38,071 nt of DNA from Limnohabitans sp. Rim8 (GCA_945897795.1 CAMDFT010000026.1:1-38071); one strand, 5' to 3'; numbered from the stretch's first letter, positions 1 through 9,135 are shown. The notes: generated by a model not told the origin, from the letters alone. Translations and numbers: made by a program.

Positions 1-530
1 GCCTGATGGTTCAGCGGCAAATGTCCCGCCAACTCCAATTGCATGCAGATCATGTTGACCAGCATGGCCACCGAGGGGCGGCCGGTTTCGATGACAAAGT
101 GGGCCGCTTCGCGGTACAGCGGGTCCCTCGCTTCGAACAAGGTGCGCAAACGGCTGAGCGGATCGTCGACTTGAAGCAAAGGACGGGCGGTGTCATGACG
201 CACGCGCCTGAACACATCTTCCGGTGTGGAGCGCAGGTAAATCACCTGTCCACGTTCATGCATGTGCCTTCGATTGGCTTCGCGCAAAACAGCGCCGCCC
301 CCCGTGGCGATCACGCCTTGCTGCGTTTGGGTCAACTCGTCGATCACCTGCTGCTCCAAATTCCGGAAACTGTCCTCGCCCTCACGGACAAAAAACTCCC
401 GGATCGAGCAGCCCAGACGGTGCTCGATCTCATGGTCGGAATCGACAAAAGGCTGACCAAGACGGCGTGCCAACTGGCGGCCAATGGTGGTTTTGCCCGA
501 GCCGGGAAGGCCCACAAAGATGATGTTCAA
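1..530 (-). CDS. aroK: Shikimate kinase, 3' end cut by window edge
   Basis: Shikimate kinase phosphorylates shikimate at the 3-hydroxyl with ATP in the cytoplasmic route to chorismate and aromatic amino acids. The translated minus strand shows the Walker A loop GLPGSGKTT close to the N-terminus, the substrate/Mg motif DSDHEIE, and the glycine-rich ATGGGAVL segment, in the order expected for AroK. About 177 residues are visible and the C-terminus runs off the left edge. No ATG fits; the most likely start is TTG at 528-530, directly before the NIIFVGLPG strand. It lies 139 bp downstream of pilQ on the same strand, the usual pilQ-aroK-aroB order, so aroB is expected just outside the window. Family assignment is secure; the TTG start is inferred. 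Confidence 0.93.
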   Translation of the reverse strand, partial: MNIIFVGLPGSGKTTIGRQLARRLGQPFVDSDHEIEHRLGCSIREFFVREGEDSFRNLEQQVIDELTQTQQGVIATGGGAVLREANRRHMHERGQVIYLRSTPEDVFRRVRHDTARPLLQVDDPLSRLRTLFEARDPLYREAAHFVIETGRPSVAMLVNMICMQLELAGHLPLNHQ

Positions 531-561
531 AGGAAGTCTCTTGCAGAAAAAATCGGCGTCA

Positions 562-578
562 GCCCCTAAGCCAGGGGC
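562..578 (-). other. Hairpin between pilQ and aroK
   Basis: GCCCCT and AGGGGC form a perfect 6-bp stem around a 5-nt loop in the 139-bp pilQ-aroK spacer. On the minus strand a run of six T follows about ten bases later, so it is not a canonical intrinsic terminator. It could attenuate transcription from the pil genes into aroK or be chance. Confidence 0.35.
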
Positions 579-669
579 CTAGGGTTCGCGGCCTGCCAGT
601 GTATTCGACGCGGTTTGGGTCCTGCCACCGAGCTGCCCCATGTACAGCCACTAAAGAGCGGCGCTGACT

Positions 670-2130
670 TCAGGGCGGCACTGCCGCAGGACCATCGGCC
701 ATGACGCGTGGCGTCAAAAAAATCAGCAACTCGCTTTTGCGCTGCGCCTTGTCGCGGTTCTTGAACAACCAGCCCAAGCCCGGCACATCCCCCAGGCCCG
801 GCACTTTGGCTTCATTGTTACGGTCGGTCTCCTCAAAGATGCCACCCAACACCACGGTGCCGCCATCCTCAACGCGCACCTGGGTCTTGACGTGCTTGGT
901 GTTGATGGCAAATCCTGCCGGGGTGAGCTGGCCCACGCTGTCGCGGTTGACGTCCACCTCCAGCACCACCGAGCCGTCGGGGGTGATTTGTGGCGTGACC
1001 TCCAGCTTCAGGTTGGCCTTGCGGAAGGTGATCGAGGTCGCGCCACTGGCCGATGCGGTCTGGTAAGGCAATTCGGTGCCTTGCTCGATCAAGGCCTTGG
1101 TCTGATCGGCCGTGACCACCCGCGGACGCGAGACCACCTTGCCCCGGCCGTCGGCTTCCAGCGCCGAGATTTCCACATTGATGAACCGGTCGGCCGCCGC
1201 GTTGAACAAGGACACCGCAAAACTGGCGGGCGTGTTCAATGTCTGCCCCGCCGAGCCCGCAGGCAACTTAACCTGGTTGCCGGTCACCACCCCCGCGCCC
1301 GTCTCGGCATTGCCCGCCCCCAAAGCCAGGGTGTTGGCCCGCTGATTCACACGCAAGGGCATCGCCAAGCCAGCGCCCAAACGCACGCCCAGCGATTGTC
1401 CGAACTGGTCATCGGCCTCGACGATACGGGCCTCGATCAGCACTTGACGCACAGGAATGTCCAGTTGGGTCAACATTTTTTGCACCTCTGTCAGGCGCTG
1501 GGGCAAGTCGGAGATGAACAACTGGTTGGTGCGAGGCTCGGCCAGCACACTGCCCCGACTGCTGAGCCAGCGGCCACCACCACCCGACCCAGCCCCTTGC
1601 AAGCGCTGAGCGACATCTGTGGCCCGGGCATATTGCAAACGCATGCTCATCGTCTGCACCGGGCTCACGGACTCCAGCGCGGCTTGGGCTTCAAGTTGCA
1701 TTTTTTCGCGCTGGGCCCATTCACCCTGCGGAGCCACCCACAGCACACGTCCATCTTGGCGAGAGGCCAGGCCTTTGGACTGCAACACGATTTGAAGGGC
1801 TTGCGGCCAAGGCACGTCGGTCAGGCGCACGGTCACCTGGCCCTTCACGCTGTCGGTGGCCACCAGGTTCAAACCAGTGAACTCGGCAAACACCTGCAGC
1901 AAGGTAGTGATCTCGACATTCTGAAAATTCAGGCTGATGGGGCGAAGATCATCAACGGCGCCCGGTGCGAGGGCGCTCTTCAAAGCTGGCGCTTCACTCC
2001 CAATTTTCGGGCTTGCCTGCTGCGGGGTTTGCGCCTCTACACCGGGCACCATGCAAAAGCTCAACCAACACAGTGCGGCCTGCCACATCGGGCTTTTGCA
2101 AGCGCTGAAAAGTAGTGAACTGGATCTCAT
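670..2130 (-). CDS. pilQ: Type IV pilus secretin PilQ, short form without visible AMIN domains
   Basis: PilQ forms the outer-membrane secretin ring through which the type IV pilus fibre passes. The 486-residue product starts with a signal peptide (about residues 1-33, ending near VEA-QTP), then a secretin/TonB short N-terminal-like domain (around 62-130, RPISLNFQNVEITTLL), an N1-type segment (around 160-225), and a secretin core beginning at VRQVLIEARIVEAD with the conserved VPGLGDVPGLGWLF motif near the C-terminus. PilQ proteins of this locus usually exceed 650 residues because of N-terminal AMIN domains; none is visible here, so the length resembles HofQ/MshL-type secretins. The start ATG overlaps the stop of the upstream pilO/P gene (ATGA), indicating translational coupling. 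Family call is firm; the missing AMIN region is read from length and sequence. Confidence 0.93.
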   Translation of the reverse strand: MRSSSLLFSACKSPMWQAALCWLSFCMVPGVEAQTPQQASPKIGSEAPALKSALAPGAVDDLRPISLNFQNVEITTLLQVFAEFTGLNLVATDSVKGQVTVRLTDVPWPQALQIVLQSKGLASRQDGRVLWVAPQGEWAQREKMQLEAQAALESVSPVQTMSMRLQYARATDVAQRLQGAGSGGGGRWLSSRGSVLAEPRTNQLFISDLPQRLTEVQKMLTQLDIPVRQVLIEARIVEADDQFGQSLGVRLGAGLAMPLRVNQRANTLALGAGNAETGAGVVTGNQVKLPAGSAGQTLNTPASFAVSLFNAAADRFINVEISALEADGRGKVVSRPRVVTADQTKALIEQGTELPYQTASASGATSITFRKANLKLEVTPQITPDGSVVLEVDVNRDSVGQLTPAGFAINTKHVKTQVRVEDGGTVVLGGIFEETDRNNEAKVPGLGDVPGLGWLFKNRDKAQRKSELLIFLTPRVMADGPAAVPP

Positions 2131-3209
2131 GGCTTTGCCTTTTCAAAACCGATCACCTGCATCGGACCTTGCGCAACGCGCAAATGCACCTCCCGGGCAT
2201 GAATGCTCTGCACCACATGGCCTTGTGTGCCGATGCGCTGGCCCACTCGGGCAAGCACCCAATGCGGTCCAGCCATCAAGATAAGCTGCGCGTCTTGCGC
2301 ATGCTGCCAAATGCCCGCCAGACGAACTTGCTCCAAGGGCCAATCGGCAGGGTCAGGCGAAAGCAGCGCTTGTTGCAAAACCGAAGCCCGGCCCTCTTGC
2401 GATGAGGTTCGAGACAGCACGCCAGCCCCAGTTTGAGAGGACACCGGGTCCTCGGGCTTGAGGTTCGGGGCCGCCACCGAAGAGGCCACGACGGGTAAAG
2501 GCGTCGTCACAAAGACAGGGCCACCTGCCCTGGATCGCCATCCAACAGGGGCAGGACCGGGAAACAACGCACCAGGCGCTAGTGCTCCACCCCCACCCGG
2601 TGTGCTCGTTGCCGCCGAAGAAAGCCACAGGCGCAACACGGCTTCGATGGCCACCCCGCCGCCTTGGGGGGTGATGCGCAAACGCTCAATGCCCCAGATT
2701 GGGCCGTGCGTGTTCATGGCAGCCCAAACGGCCACCCAATCGTCAAAGCGGGCCTGCAACCGTAACGCCACGGCTTGGCTGGGCCAAGCGCCCATGGGGC
2801 TGGCGGGCTCAGGTCGTAAGGACAACAAACGCACGCCGTGTTGCGCCAACAAACGCTCCAGTTGTGGCCAAACTGCGGACTGTGTGCCTTGGACAGGCCA
2901 CCAAGCCATGACCTGTGGCGGGCCCGTTGGCGCGTTCAAGTTGGGGTTGGCTCCTGGCCGATTGCTGGCCTGATTTTGCTGCACCAGAAGTTGCGCACGC
3001 AGGTCTTGCACCTGGGCATCACTTTCCCACAAAGCCTCCAAGGCTTGGAGTTGCATGCTGCCCACCCCCAGCAAACCCGACCCAAATCCGGCCAGAGCAA
3101 ATGCCCAGCGGCGTGCCAGCCAACGCCACCGGTCGCGCCAAAGTCTGGGCCAACCCAGTCGCCAAGCAGGGGCCAAGGCACGCCAGGTCGATGCTTGGGG
3201 TCGCATCAT
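2127..3209 (-). CDS. pilO: Fused PilO-PilP type IV pilus alignment protein
   Basis: PilO and PilP normally are two proteins linking the inner-membrane PilM/PilN platform to the PilQ secretin. Here one 360-residue frame seems to hold both. Residues 1-34 are basic and cytoplasmic, 35-52 form one membrane helix, 55-85 a short helical stretch, and 100-197 a PilO-like periplasmic domain. A Pro/Gly/Ala/Ser-rich linker (about 198-285) follows, then a PilP-like beta domain (about 290-350, with VRLAGIW and WVLARVGQRIG strands). No lipobox cysteine precedes the PilP part, unlike the usual PilP lipoprotein; the PilO helix would anchor it. The chosen ATG overlaps the pilN stop (ATGA); a longer in-frame start at 3290 would run deep into pilN and is unlikely. 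The locus has no other candidate for pilP. Confidence 0.82.
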   Translation of the reverse strand: MMRPQASTWRALAPAWRLGWPRLWRDRWRWLARRWAFALAGFGSGLLGVGSMQLQALEALWESDAQVQDLRAQLLVQQNQASNRPGANPNLNAPTGPPQVMAWWPVQGTQSAVWPQLERLLAQHGVRLLSLRPEPASPMGAWPSQAVALRLQARFDDWVAVWAAMNTHGPIWGIERLRITPQGGGVAIEAVLRLWLSSAATSTPGGGGALAPGALFPGPAPVGWRSRAGGPVFVTTPLPVVASSVAAPNLKPEDPVSSQTGAGVLSRTSSQEGRASVLQQALLSPDPADWPLEQVRLAGIWQHAQDAQLILMAGPHWVLARVGQRIGTQGHVVQSIHAREVHLRVAQGPMQVIGFEKAKP

Positions 3210-3844
3210 GGCCGCTCCCTTAACGGCTCGGCCTTTAGCCGGTCTGAGACAGGAGCTGCGGCAACGCGGCCCGCCCCCAACTGCGGCCAATGGGTCTGCC
3301 AGACAAACTCCTGCGTCGCCCGCGGGGCTGCGTCATCAGCACCCGCCGCATTCAGCAGGCTGACCAACGTCCAGGCTTTGTCTTGCGCAAGGTCAGCCAG
3401 TGGCGCAGACAAGCGCGCTTGTGCCTGCGCCATTCGCTGTAAATCGATCGACTGGCCGTGCAACTCCAGGGTTTGTGAATCGAGCTGAAAGCGCAACAAC
3501 TGCACCGAGTCTGGGCCTGCTTCCTGCAGCAAGGCCTGATGCAAGTCCTCCCAAGCCTGTAACTCCACCTTCAACGCTTGAACATGTGCGGCTTGCTGCT
3601 GCCATGTGGTGTGCTTTGCATGCCGGGCCTTGTCTGCCGCCAACTGGGTTTGCACCTGCTTCAAGCGGGACTGCAGCAAAGCACGTTCTTGCTCCAGGTG
3701 CAGCCGTTGCTCCTGTACCCCCGCCATCCACCACAAGGCCGTCAGGCCCCCCACCATCAAACCGGCCAAGGAGGTCCACCTGCGGTGAAGTCTTCGGCGC
3801 TGGCTCGCCAAAGCAGGGTATTGCAAAAGGTTGAAGGCCATCAT
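3206..3844 (-). CDS. pilN: Type IV pilus inner-membrane protein PilN
   Basis: PilN is a bitopic inner-membrane protein whose cytoplasmic N-terminal tail docks into PilM and whose periplasmic part pairs with PilO. The product (about 212 residues) begins MMAFNLLQYP, carrying the NLL element typical of PilN tails, followed by basic residues, one membrane helix at about 26-43 (LAGLMVGGLTALWWMAG), a predicted coiled coil rich in Gln, Leu and Ala (about 45-110), and a C-terminal ferredoxin-like region. The reading frame opens GTG-ATG-ATG; the second codon (ATG at 3842-3844) shares its first base with the last base of the pilM TGA. The stop overlaps the pilO start. The C-terminal 25 residues look poorly conserved in character. 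Confidence 0.88.
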   Translation of the reverse strand: MMAFNLLQYPALASQRRRLHRRWTSLAGLMVGGLTALWWMAGVQEQRLHLEQERALLQSRLKQVQTQLAADKARHAKHTTWQQQAAHVQALKVELQAWEDLHQALLQEAGPDSVQLLRFQLDSQTLELHGQSIDLQRMAQAQARLSAPLADLAQDKAWTLVSLLNAAGADDAAPRATQEFVWQTHWPQLGAGRVAAAPVSDRLKAEPLRERP

Positions 3845-4578
3845 CACAGCCAGGCTTTGAGCGCCAGACCCGAGGCCACCAGGCGCGGCCCGGCGGCCGA
3901 CTGCAGGGCCTGTGTCAACAACAAGTCCGACGCCGCATGAGCCCCGCCCAATCCTTGCCGTTGGCCCAGGTCCTCATCCAACGTCAAATCGAATTGCCAG
4001 TCTTGCGGGGCTTGCGTGAGCAAACTGTCAAGACCCCCCTTGAGGTGGCTCACCGCCCGGTGGGCTGCGGACCAAGCAGGCTCGACGCTGCCGATCTGCC
4101 AACCGGCCGTGCGCACCGCGTCCCTGAGCGCCAGAATGTGCACCTGATCGCAACCTACCCAATGCAAGCGGGTCAGTAAGCCCTCGCCCTGTGGCTCGGC
4201 TTTAAAATCAAAATTGACCTCATCTGGCGCCAAGCCCATCACCTGCGCCACTTCCAGTTGCACCTCGCTGACCCAGTGATCGCTGGGCAATTCTGCAGGC
4301 AACTCCAAGACCCCAGCCATCACCTTGTCTGCAGCCAAGGCCACAGAAACCCGCTGACGCGCCCGCACCCCCACTCTCATTAATCCGTCGCCAAATCCAA
4401 AATCAGTGTGCTCCAAGCCCGTGGGTGTGATTTTTTCCATCGCTTGCACCCGAACACCCATCACTTTGTGGAATGACAAGCCCATCAAGGCCCAGTCCTG
4501 CCCATCCGAGGCCAAGCCCCAAGCCCGCCGCACCCGACGACTGGCCAGTTGCTGCCAAAACCGCGACCAAGATGGCAT
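3844..4578 (-). CDS. pilM: PilM-like type IV pilus assembly protein, short and divergent
   Basis: PilM is a cytoplasmic actin-like ATP-binding protein that binds the PilN tail. Position at the head of the pilMNOPQ cluster and the segment around FGFGDGLMRVG to VNFDFKAEPQG support the call. The product is 244 residues, whereas PilM is usually about 350, and the N-terminal phosphate loop normally seen in PilM (GxDxGS-like) is not recognisable: the corresponding stretch reads WGLASDGQDWALMGL. The ATG at 4576-4578 has GGGAGG just upstream; a TTG seven codons earlier is possible but has no ribosome site. The gene ends inside the pilN start, so expression is coupled. It may be a degenerate PilM that keeps only the PilN-binding scaffold role. 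Confidence 0.72.
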   Translation of the reverse strand: MPSWSRFWQQLASRRVRRAWGLASDGQDWALMGLSFHKVMGVRVQAMEKITPTGLEHTDFGFGDGLMRVGVRARQRVSVALAADKVMAGVLELPAELPSDHWVSEVQLEVAQVMGLAPDEVNFDFKAEPQGEGLLTRLHWVGCDQVHILALRDAVRTAGWQIGSVEPAWSAAHRAVSHLKGGLDSLLTQAPQDWQFDLTLDEDLGQRQGLGGAHAASDLLLTQALQSAAGPRLVASGLALKAWL

Positions 4579-4713
4579 GATCCTCCCTGTCCAAGCCAAA
4601 GATGGCTTGTGTTGACAAGTTTTGTAACATGATTTTGCTGGAACAACAAACCATTTTTATGTTTAAAGTATTCATATTTACAGCGCCACCACTGTGCGGG
4701 CGCGCAAGATTTT

Positions 4714-4719
4714 TATAAT
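4714..4719 (+). promoter_or_regulatory. Likely -10 box of mrcA promoter
   Basis: A perfect TATAAT lies 45 bp upstream of the mrcA ATG in the pilM-mrcA divergent spacer (4579-4763). No good -35 sits at 16-18 bp (ACTGTG is the nearest), so the box is suggestive only. The rest of the spacer is AT-rich and probably also holds the pilM promoter, which I could not place with confidence. Confidence 0.45.
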
Positions 4720-4763
4720 GCAAGGCGTCCGGTAATTCGCTGGCCGCATCCACCCCAAGCTCT

Positions 4764-7154
4764 ATGCCCCAACAAGACACTGCACCGGACACCCGCCAAA
4801 GAGCCCCTAAACCCAATCCCCCCGCTGCCAGCGCTTGGGGCTGGCTGGTCAAGTTGGCCTTGTGGGCCATGGGCTTGCTTGCAGCAGGCTTGTTGTGTTT
4901 GCTGATGGTCGTGGGCGTGGCCATGGTGATGGCCTATCCCAACTTGCCAGACATCTCGGATCTGGCCAACTACAAGCCCAAACTGCCCCTGCGCGTGTTC
5001 ACCGCCGATGGTCAGTTGATGGGTGAATTTGGCGAAGAGCGCCGCAACCTCACGCCCATCCAGGACATCCCAAAAATCATGAAAGACGCGGTACTGTCCA
5101 TTGAGGACAACCGCTTTTACGACCACGGCGGCGTGGACTACCTGGGCATTTTGCGCGCGGGTATCGCCAACATCGGACGCTTGAAAAGCCAAGGCGCTTC
5201 CACCATCACCATGCAGGTAGCGCGCAACGTCTACTTGTCTTCCGAAAAAACCTACACCCGCAAGATCTACGAAATTTTGCTGACCTACAAACTGGAACAC
5301 CTGTTGACCAAGGACCAGATTCTGGAAATCTACATGAACCAGATCTTCCTGGGCAACCGGGCCTATGGTTTTGCCTCGGCAGCAGAAACTTACTTTGGCA
5401 AGCCGCTCAAGGACATCACCATTGCCGAAGCGGCCATGCTGGCCGGACTGCCCAAAGCACCCTCGGCCTTCAACCCCATCGCCAACCCCAAACGTGCCCG
5501 CTCACGCCAGCTCTACATCATCGAGCGCCTGGAAGAAAACGGCTACATTACCGCCCGACAAGCCTTGCAAGCCAAAGCCGAGCCTTTGGCTTTAAGGTCA
5601 TCGGGCAACAAAAAAACCCTGCACGCCGAATTTGTCGCAGAAACCGTCCGGCAAATGGTGTTCGCTCAATATGGCCAAGACACCTATACCCGTGGGTTGA
5701 ACGTTTACACCACCATTCAGTCACTGGACCAAATGGCGGCCTACCAGGCGTTGCGCCAGGGTCTGATGGATTTTGAGCGCCGCCAGGTTTACCGTGGCCC
5801 TGAAAAATTCATCAACCTGCCCAACGACCCCAAACTGATCGAAGACCTGATTGACGAGACCCTGGAAGACCACCCGGACAACGGCGACGTGGTGTCAGCG
5901 GTCGTGCTGGAGGCATCCCCTAAAAAAGTTGTGGTGGTCCGACAAAACAGCGAACAAATCACCATCACAGGTGATGGCCTCAATCCAGTCCAATCGGGCC
6001 TGTCGGACAAAGCCCCTGAGGCCAAACGCATCCGCAAAGGTGCTGTGGTTCGGATTGTTCAACTGCCCAAGGGCCAGTGGGAGCTGACCCAATTGCCGGA
6101 AGTCGAAGGCGCTTTTGTGGCTTTGACGCCGCAAACTGGCGCCATTCGAGCCCTGGTCGGCGGCTTTGACTTTGCCAAGAACAAGTTCAACCACGTCACC
6201 CAGGCCTGGCGTCAGCCAGGCTCCAGCTTCAAGCCCTTCATCTATTCTGCCGCCCTGGAAAAAGGCATGTCGCCTGCGACCATGGTCAACGACGCGCCCT
6301 TGTTTTTTGATGGCGGCGTGACCGGCGGCCAGCCCTGGGAGCCCAAAAATTACGACGGCAAATTTGATGGACCCATGAGCCTGCGCACCGGCTTGGCCAA
6401 GTCCAAGAACATGGTCTCCATTCGCGTGCTTCAATCGGTGGGCACCCGCCCGGCACAAGAGTGGGTCACCCGCTTTGGCTTTGATGCAGACAAACACCCA
6501 CCCTACCTGACCATGGCCTTGGGTGCAGGCTCGGTCACGGTCATGCAAATGGCCACGGGCTATTCGGTTTTTGCCAACGGCGGCTACCGGGTCAGCCCCC
6601 ATTTGATCAACCGCATCACCGACTACAAGGACCGCTTGTTGGTCGACAGCCCTGCCCCTGAAATCGATGAAACGTCAAAACGCGCGATTCCCCAACGCAA
6701 CGCTTTCGTCATGAACAACCTGTTGCAGGAAGTGACCCGCTCCGGCACGGCCGCCCGCGCACAAGCGACACTCAAACGGCCGGACATTTACGGCAAAACC
6801 GGCACCACCAACGATGCCATGGACGCTTGGTTTGCGGGCTACCACTCTCAACTCGCCGCCGTGGTCTGGATCGGTTACGACACACCCCGCAAACTCGGAG
6901 ACCGTGAGACGGGCGGCGGCCTGAGCTTGCCTGTTTGGATCAAGTACATGGAAACCGCCTTGCGGACACTGCCCATCAATGAGCCCACGCCTGCAGAGGG
7001 CTTGGTGCAAGTCGGGGGCGAATGGTTTTATTCGGAGTTTTCAGGCAATAACGGCATTTCTTCACTGGGTGGCAACAGCGACACCAGTGGCCAAGCCGAC
7101 GCCTTACCGCCGCAAGAAGAGCGCAAGCGGATACTGGATCTGTTCAGAAATTGA
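4764..7154 (+). CDS. mrcA: Penicillin-binding protein 1A (bifunctional glycosyltransferase/transpeptidase)
   Basis: This class A penicillin-binding protein polymerises lipid II into glycan strands and cross-links the peptides in the periplasm. The 796-residue product has a cytoplasmic Pro-rich tail, a membrane helix at about 25-55, a GT51 domain with the catalytic glutamate in SIEDNRFYDHGG (near residue 113) and the GASTITMQVARN motif, an OB-like insert (about 320-430), and a transpeptidase domain with the three penicillin-binding motifs: SSFK (near 488), SKN (near 547) and KTGTT (near 677). Length is normal for PBP1A. It is divergent from the pil operon, a conserved betaproteobacterial and gammaproteobacterial arrangement. 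No strong ribosome site precedes the ATG. Confidence 0.97.
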   Translation: MPQQDTAPDTRQRAPKPNPPAASAWGWLVKLALWAMGLLAAGLLCLLMVVGVAMVMAYPNLPDISDLANYKPKLPLRVFTADGQLMGEFGEERRNLTPIQDIPKIMKDAVLSIEDNRFYDHGGVDYLGILRAGIANIGRLKSQGASTITMQVARNVYLSSEKTYTRKIYEILLTYKLEHLLTKDQILEIYMNQIFLGNRAYGFASAAETYFGKPLKDITIAEAAMLAGLPKAPSAFNPIANPKRARSRQLYIIERLEENGYITARQALQAKAEPLALRSSGNKKTLHAEFVAETVRQMVFAQYGQDTYTRGLNVYTTIQSLDQMAAYQALRQGLMDFERRQVYRGPEKFINLPNDPKLIEDLIDETLEDHPDNGDVVSAVVLEASPKKVVVVRQNSEQITITGDGLNPVQSGLSDKAPEAKRIRKGAVVRIVQLPKGQWELTQLPEVEGAFVALTPQTGAIRALVGGFDFAKNKFNHVTQAWRQPGSSFKPFIYSAALEKGMSPATMVNDAPLFFDGGVTGGQPWEPKNYDGKFDGPMSLRTGLAKSKNMVSIRVLQSVGTRPAQEWVTRFGFDADKHPPYLTMALGAGSVTVMQMATGYSVFANGGYRVSPHLINRITDYKDRLLVDSPAPEIDETSKRAIPQRNAFVMNNLLQEVTRSGTAARAQATLKRPDIYGKTGTTNDAMDAWFAGYHSQLAAVVWIGYDTPRKLGDRETGGGLSLPVWIKYMETALRTLPINEPTPAEGLVQVGGEWFYSEFSGNNGISSLGGNSDTSGQADALPPQEERKRILDLFRN

Positions 7155-7196
7155 AGCCCTTGAAAAAGTGACGCACGAAGCCACTGGCCCAAGCGC

Positions 7197-7526
7197 TCAT
7201 GGACTGAACGTCAAGCTTTGTCCTGATTGCTCCGAAGCATAGCGCGACAGGCTTTGCCAAAACTCACCCTGGCCCTTGGTGTCTTGCCAGTGCGTGCCGT
7301 CAAACTTGTAGTGAAAGCCGCCGCAGCGCGCCGCCAGCCACACTTCGTGCAGGGGCTTTTGCAGGTTGATCACGATCTGGCTGCGGTTGGGGAAAGTCAA
7401 AGTGACCATGCCGCCCACCCGCTGGTTGTCCACGTCGGCATCGGTGTCGTCGTTCAGACGATCACAGATGATCTCTACGCCCGCCAGCAGGCGTTCAGCT
7501 TGGTCCAGAAATTCTAGGTCGGTCAT
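7197..7526 (-). CDS. cyaY: Frataxin-like iron-sulfur assembly protein CyaY
   Basis: CyaY is the bacterial frataxin, an iron-binding cytoplasmic regulator of the IscS/IscU iron-sulfur cluster machinery. The 109-residue product matches the family in length. It has an acidic first helix ([23 protein letters not shown] followed by more acidic residues, about 4-32) and the characteristic beta strands [26 protein letters not shown] and [15 protein letters not shown]. It is convergent with mrcA (42 bp apart) and divergent from lptM with only 12 bp between start codons, so promoters of each must lie inside the other gene or overlap. No oddities are seen in the protein. Confidence 0.95.
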   Translation of the reverse strand: MTDLEFLDQAERLLAGVEIICDRLNDDTDADVDNQRVGGMVTLTFPNRSQIVINLQKPLHEVWLAARCGGFHYKFDGTHWQDTKGQGEFWQSLSRYASEQSGQSLTFSP

Positions 7527-7538
7527 TACAATCGCAGC

Positions 7539-7778
7539 ATGTTGAAGGTGTTGAAGATTCTAGTCATGCTGCATGCCCTTGTTGGCGGTGCGGCCGTATT
7601 GAGCGCTTGCGGTCAACGGGGCCCGCTGGTCCTGCCCACCTCACCGGCTTCGGCCGGGCGCGCTACGCTGCCCCAAACGCTGGACCTGTTTCGCACGCCC
7701 CCACAGGGCTCCAGCAACGCGCCTGCGCCCTCTGGCCAAGCCAACACCCCTCAGCCAACTCCTGCTACAACGCCTTGA
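7539..7778 (+). CDS. lptM: LPS translocon maturation lipoprotein LptM
   Basis: LptM (formerly YifL) is a small outer-membrane lipoprotein that helps LptD acquire its native disulfides in the LPS translocon. The 79-residue product has a signal peptide ending in the lipobox LSAC (C24), followed at once by GQRGPLVLP, the hallmark of the family (CG-QKGPL-LP), and then a low-complexity Pro/Ala/Ser/Thr tail. It lies directly upstream of lysA, as in many proteobacteria, with 79 bp between them. The tail is longer than in the E. coli protein. Confidence 0.88.
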   Translation: MLKVLKILVMLHALVGGAAVLSACGQRGPLVLPTSPASAGRATLPQTLDLFRTPPQGSSNAPAPSGQANTPQPTPATTP

Positions 7779-7857
7779 GATAACGCACAGACCCATCCTC
7801 AAGCCCTGTTGAAACCGCCTATTTGCCGTCCCTCTTTACCCCAAGCCTTCTTCACCC

Positions 7858-9135
7858 ATGACTGCCAACACCGCACTCCCCGGACAACCCCACATCGCCT
7901 ATGCGGGCGACCAGCTGCACGTGGAGGGCGTGTCGCTGTCCCAACTGGCCCGCGAACACGGCACCCCTCTGTTTGTGTACTCCAAAGCTGCCATGCTCTC
8001 GGCCCTGGCCGCCTACCAGCGCGGCTTTGCTGGCCGACAGGCGCAAATTTGTTACGCCATGAAGGCCAACTCCAGCCTGGCCATCCTGCAGGTGTTTGCC
8101 GAGGCTGGTTGCGGTTTTGACATCGTCTCGGGCGGCGAGCTGGTCCGCGTGCTGGCAGCGGGCGGCGACCCGGCCAAGGTGATTTTTTCGGGCGTGGGCA
8201 AGACCCGTCATGAGATGAAACAAGCGCTGCAAGTGGGCATTGCTTGCTTCAACGTTGAAAGTGAAGCGGAACTCGATGTGCTGAGCGACGTGGCTGTGAG
8301 TCTGGGCAAACAAGCCCCGGTCAGCCTGCGCGTGAACCCCAATGTGGACCCCAAAACCCACCCCTACATCTCGACCGGCCTCAAAGGCAACAAATTCGGC
8401 ATCGCTCACGAAGAAGCCCTGCGCGCCTACCGCCATGCGGCCAGCCTGCCGGGCCTGAAGGTGGTGGGCATCGACTGCCACATCGGCTCGCAAATCACCG
8501 ACAGCACGCCCTATCTGGACGCCATGGACCGGGTGCTGGACCTGGTGACCGAGGTCGAGTCAGCGGGCATCCCCATCCACCACATCGACTTTGGTGGCGG
8601 CCTGGGCATCAACTACAACGGCGACACCCCGCCCGAAGCCGATGCGCTGTGGGCACAGCTGCTGGCCAAACTTGATGCCCGTGGTTACGGCCAGCGCCAG
8701 CTCATGATTGAACCGGGTCGCTCGCTCGTGGGCAATGCCGGTGTGTGCCTGACCGAGGTGCTGTACCTCAAACCCGGCGAGCAAAAGAATTTTTGCATCG
8801 TCGACGCCGCCATGAACGACCTGCCCCGCCCGGCCATGTACCAGGCTTTCCACCAGATCGTGCCCGTGCAACCCCGCTCAGGCGATGGTGTGGTGTACGA
8901 CGTGGTCGGCCCGGTGTGCGAGAGCGGCGACTGGATTGGCCGCGACCGTCAGCTGCGGGTCGCAGCGGGTGACGTGCTCGCCGTGCTGTCGGCAGGCGCT
9001 TACTGCATGAGCATGGCAAGCAACTACAACACCAGAGGCCGTGCGGCCGAAATTCTGGTGGACGGCACCAAGGCCCACCTGATTCGCCAACGCGAATCGG
9101 CGTTTGATACTTTTGCGCTGGAGCAGCTGGTCTGA
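7858..9135 (+). CDS. lysA: Diaminopimelate decarboxylase
   Basis: LysA is the PLP enzyme that decarboxylates meso-diaminopimelate to lysine, the last lysine step. The 425-residue product shows the PLP-lysine motif CYAMKANSS (K69), the HIGSQI strand, the phosphate-binding GGGLGI loop, EPGRSLV, and the C-terminal GPVCESGD motif whose cysteine serves the partner active site in the dimer. Length is normal. The ATG at 7858 follows the lptM gene on the same strand, so both may share a transcript. The dapF gene often found next is absent; the following gene is a convergent HipA-like kinase. Confidence 0.97.
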   Translation: MTANTALPGQPHIAYAGDQLHVEGVSLSQLAREHGTPLFVYSKAAMLSALAAYQRGFAGRQAQICYAMKANSSLAILQVFAEAGCGFDIVSGGELVRVLAAGGDPAKVIFSGVGKTRHEMKQALQVGIACFNVESEAELDVLSDVAVSLGKQAPVSLRVNPNVDPKTHPYISTGLKGNKFGIAHEEALRAYRHAASLPGLKVVGIDCHIGSQITDSTPYLDAMDRVLDLVTEVESAGIPIHHIDFGGGLGINYNGDTPPEADALWAQLLAKLDARGYGQRQLMIEPGRSLVGNAGVCLTEVLYLKPGEQKNFCIVDAAMNDLPRPAMYQAFHQIVPVQPRSGDGVVYDVVGPVCESGDWIGRDRQLRVAAGDVLAVLSAGAYCMSMASNYNTRGRAAEILVDGTKAHLIRQRESAFDTFALEQLV

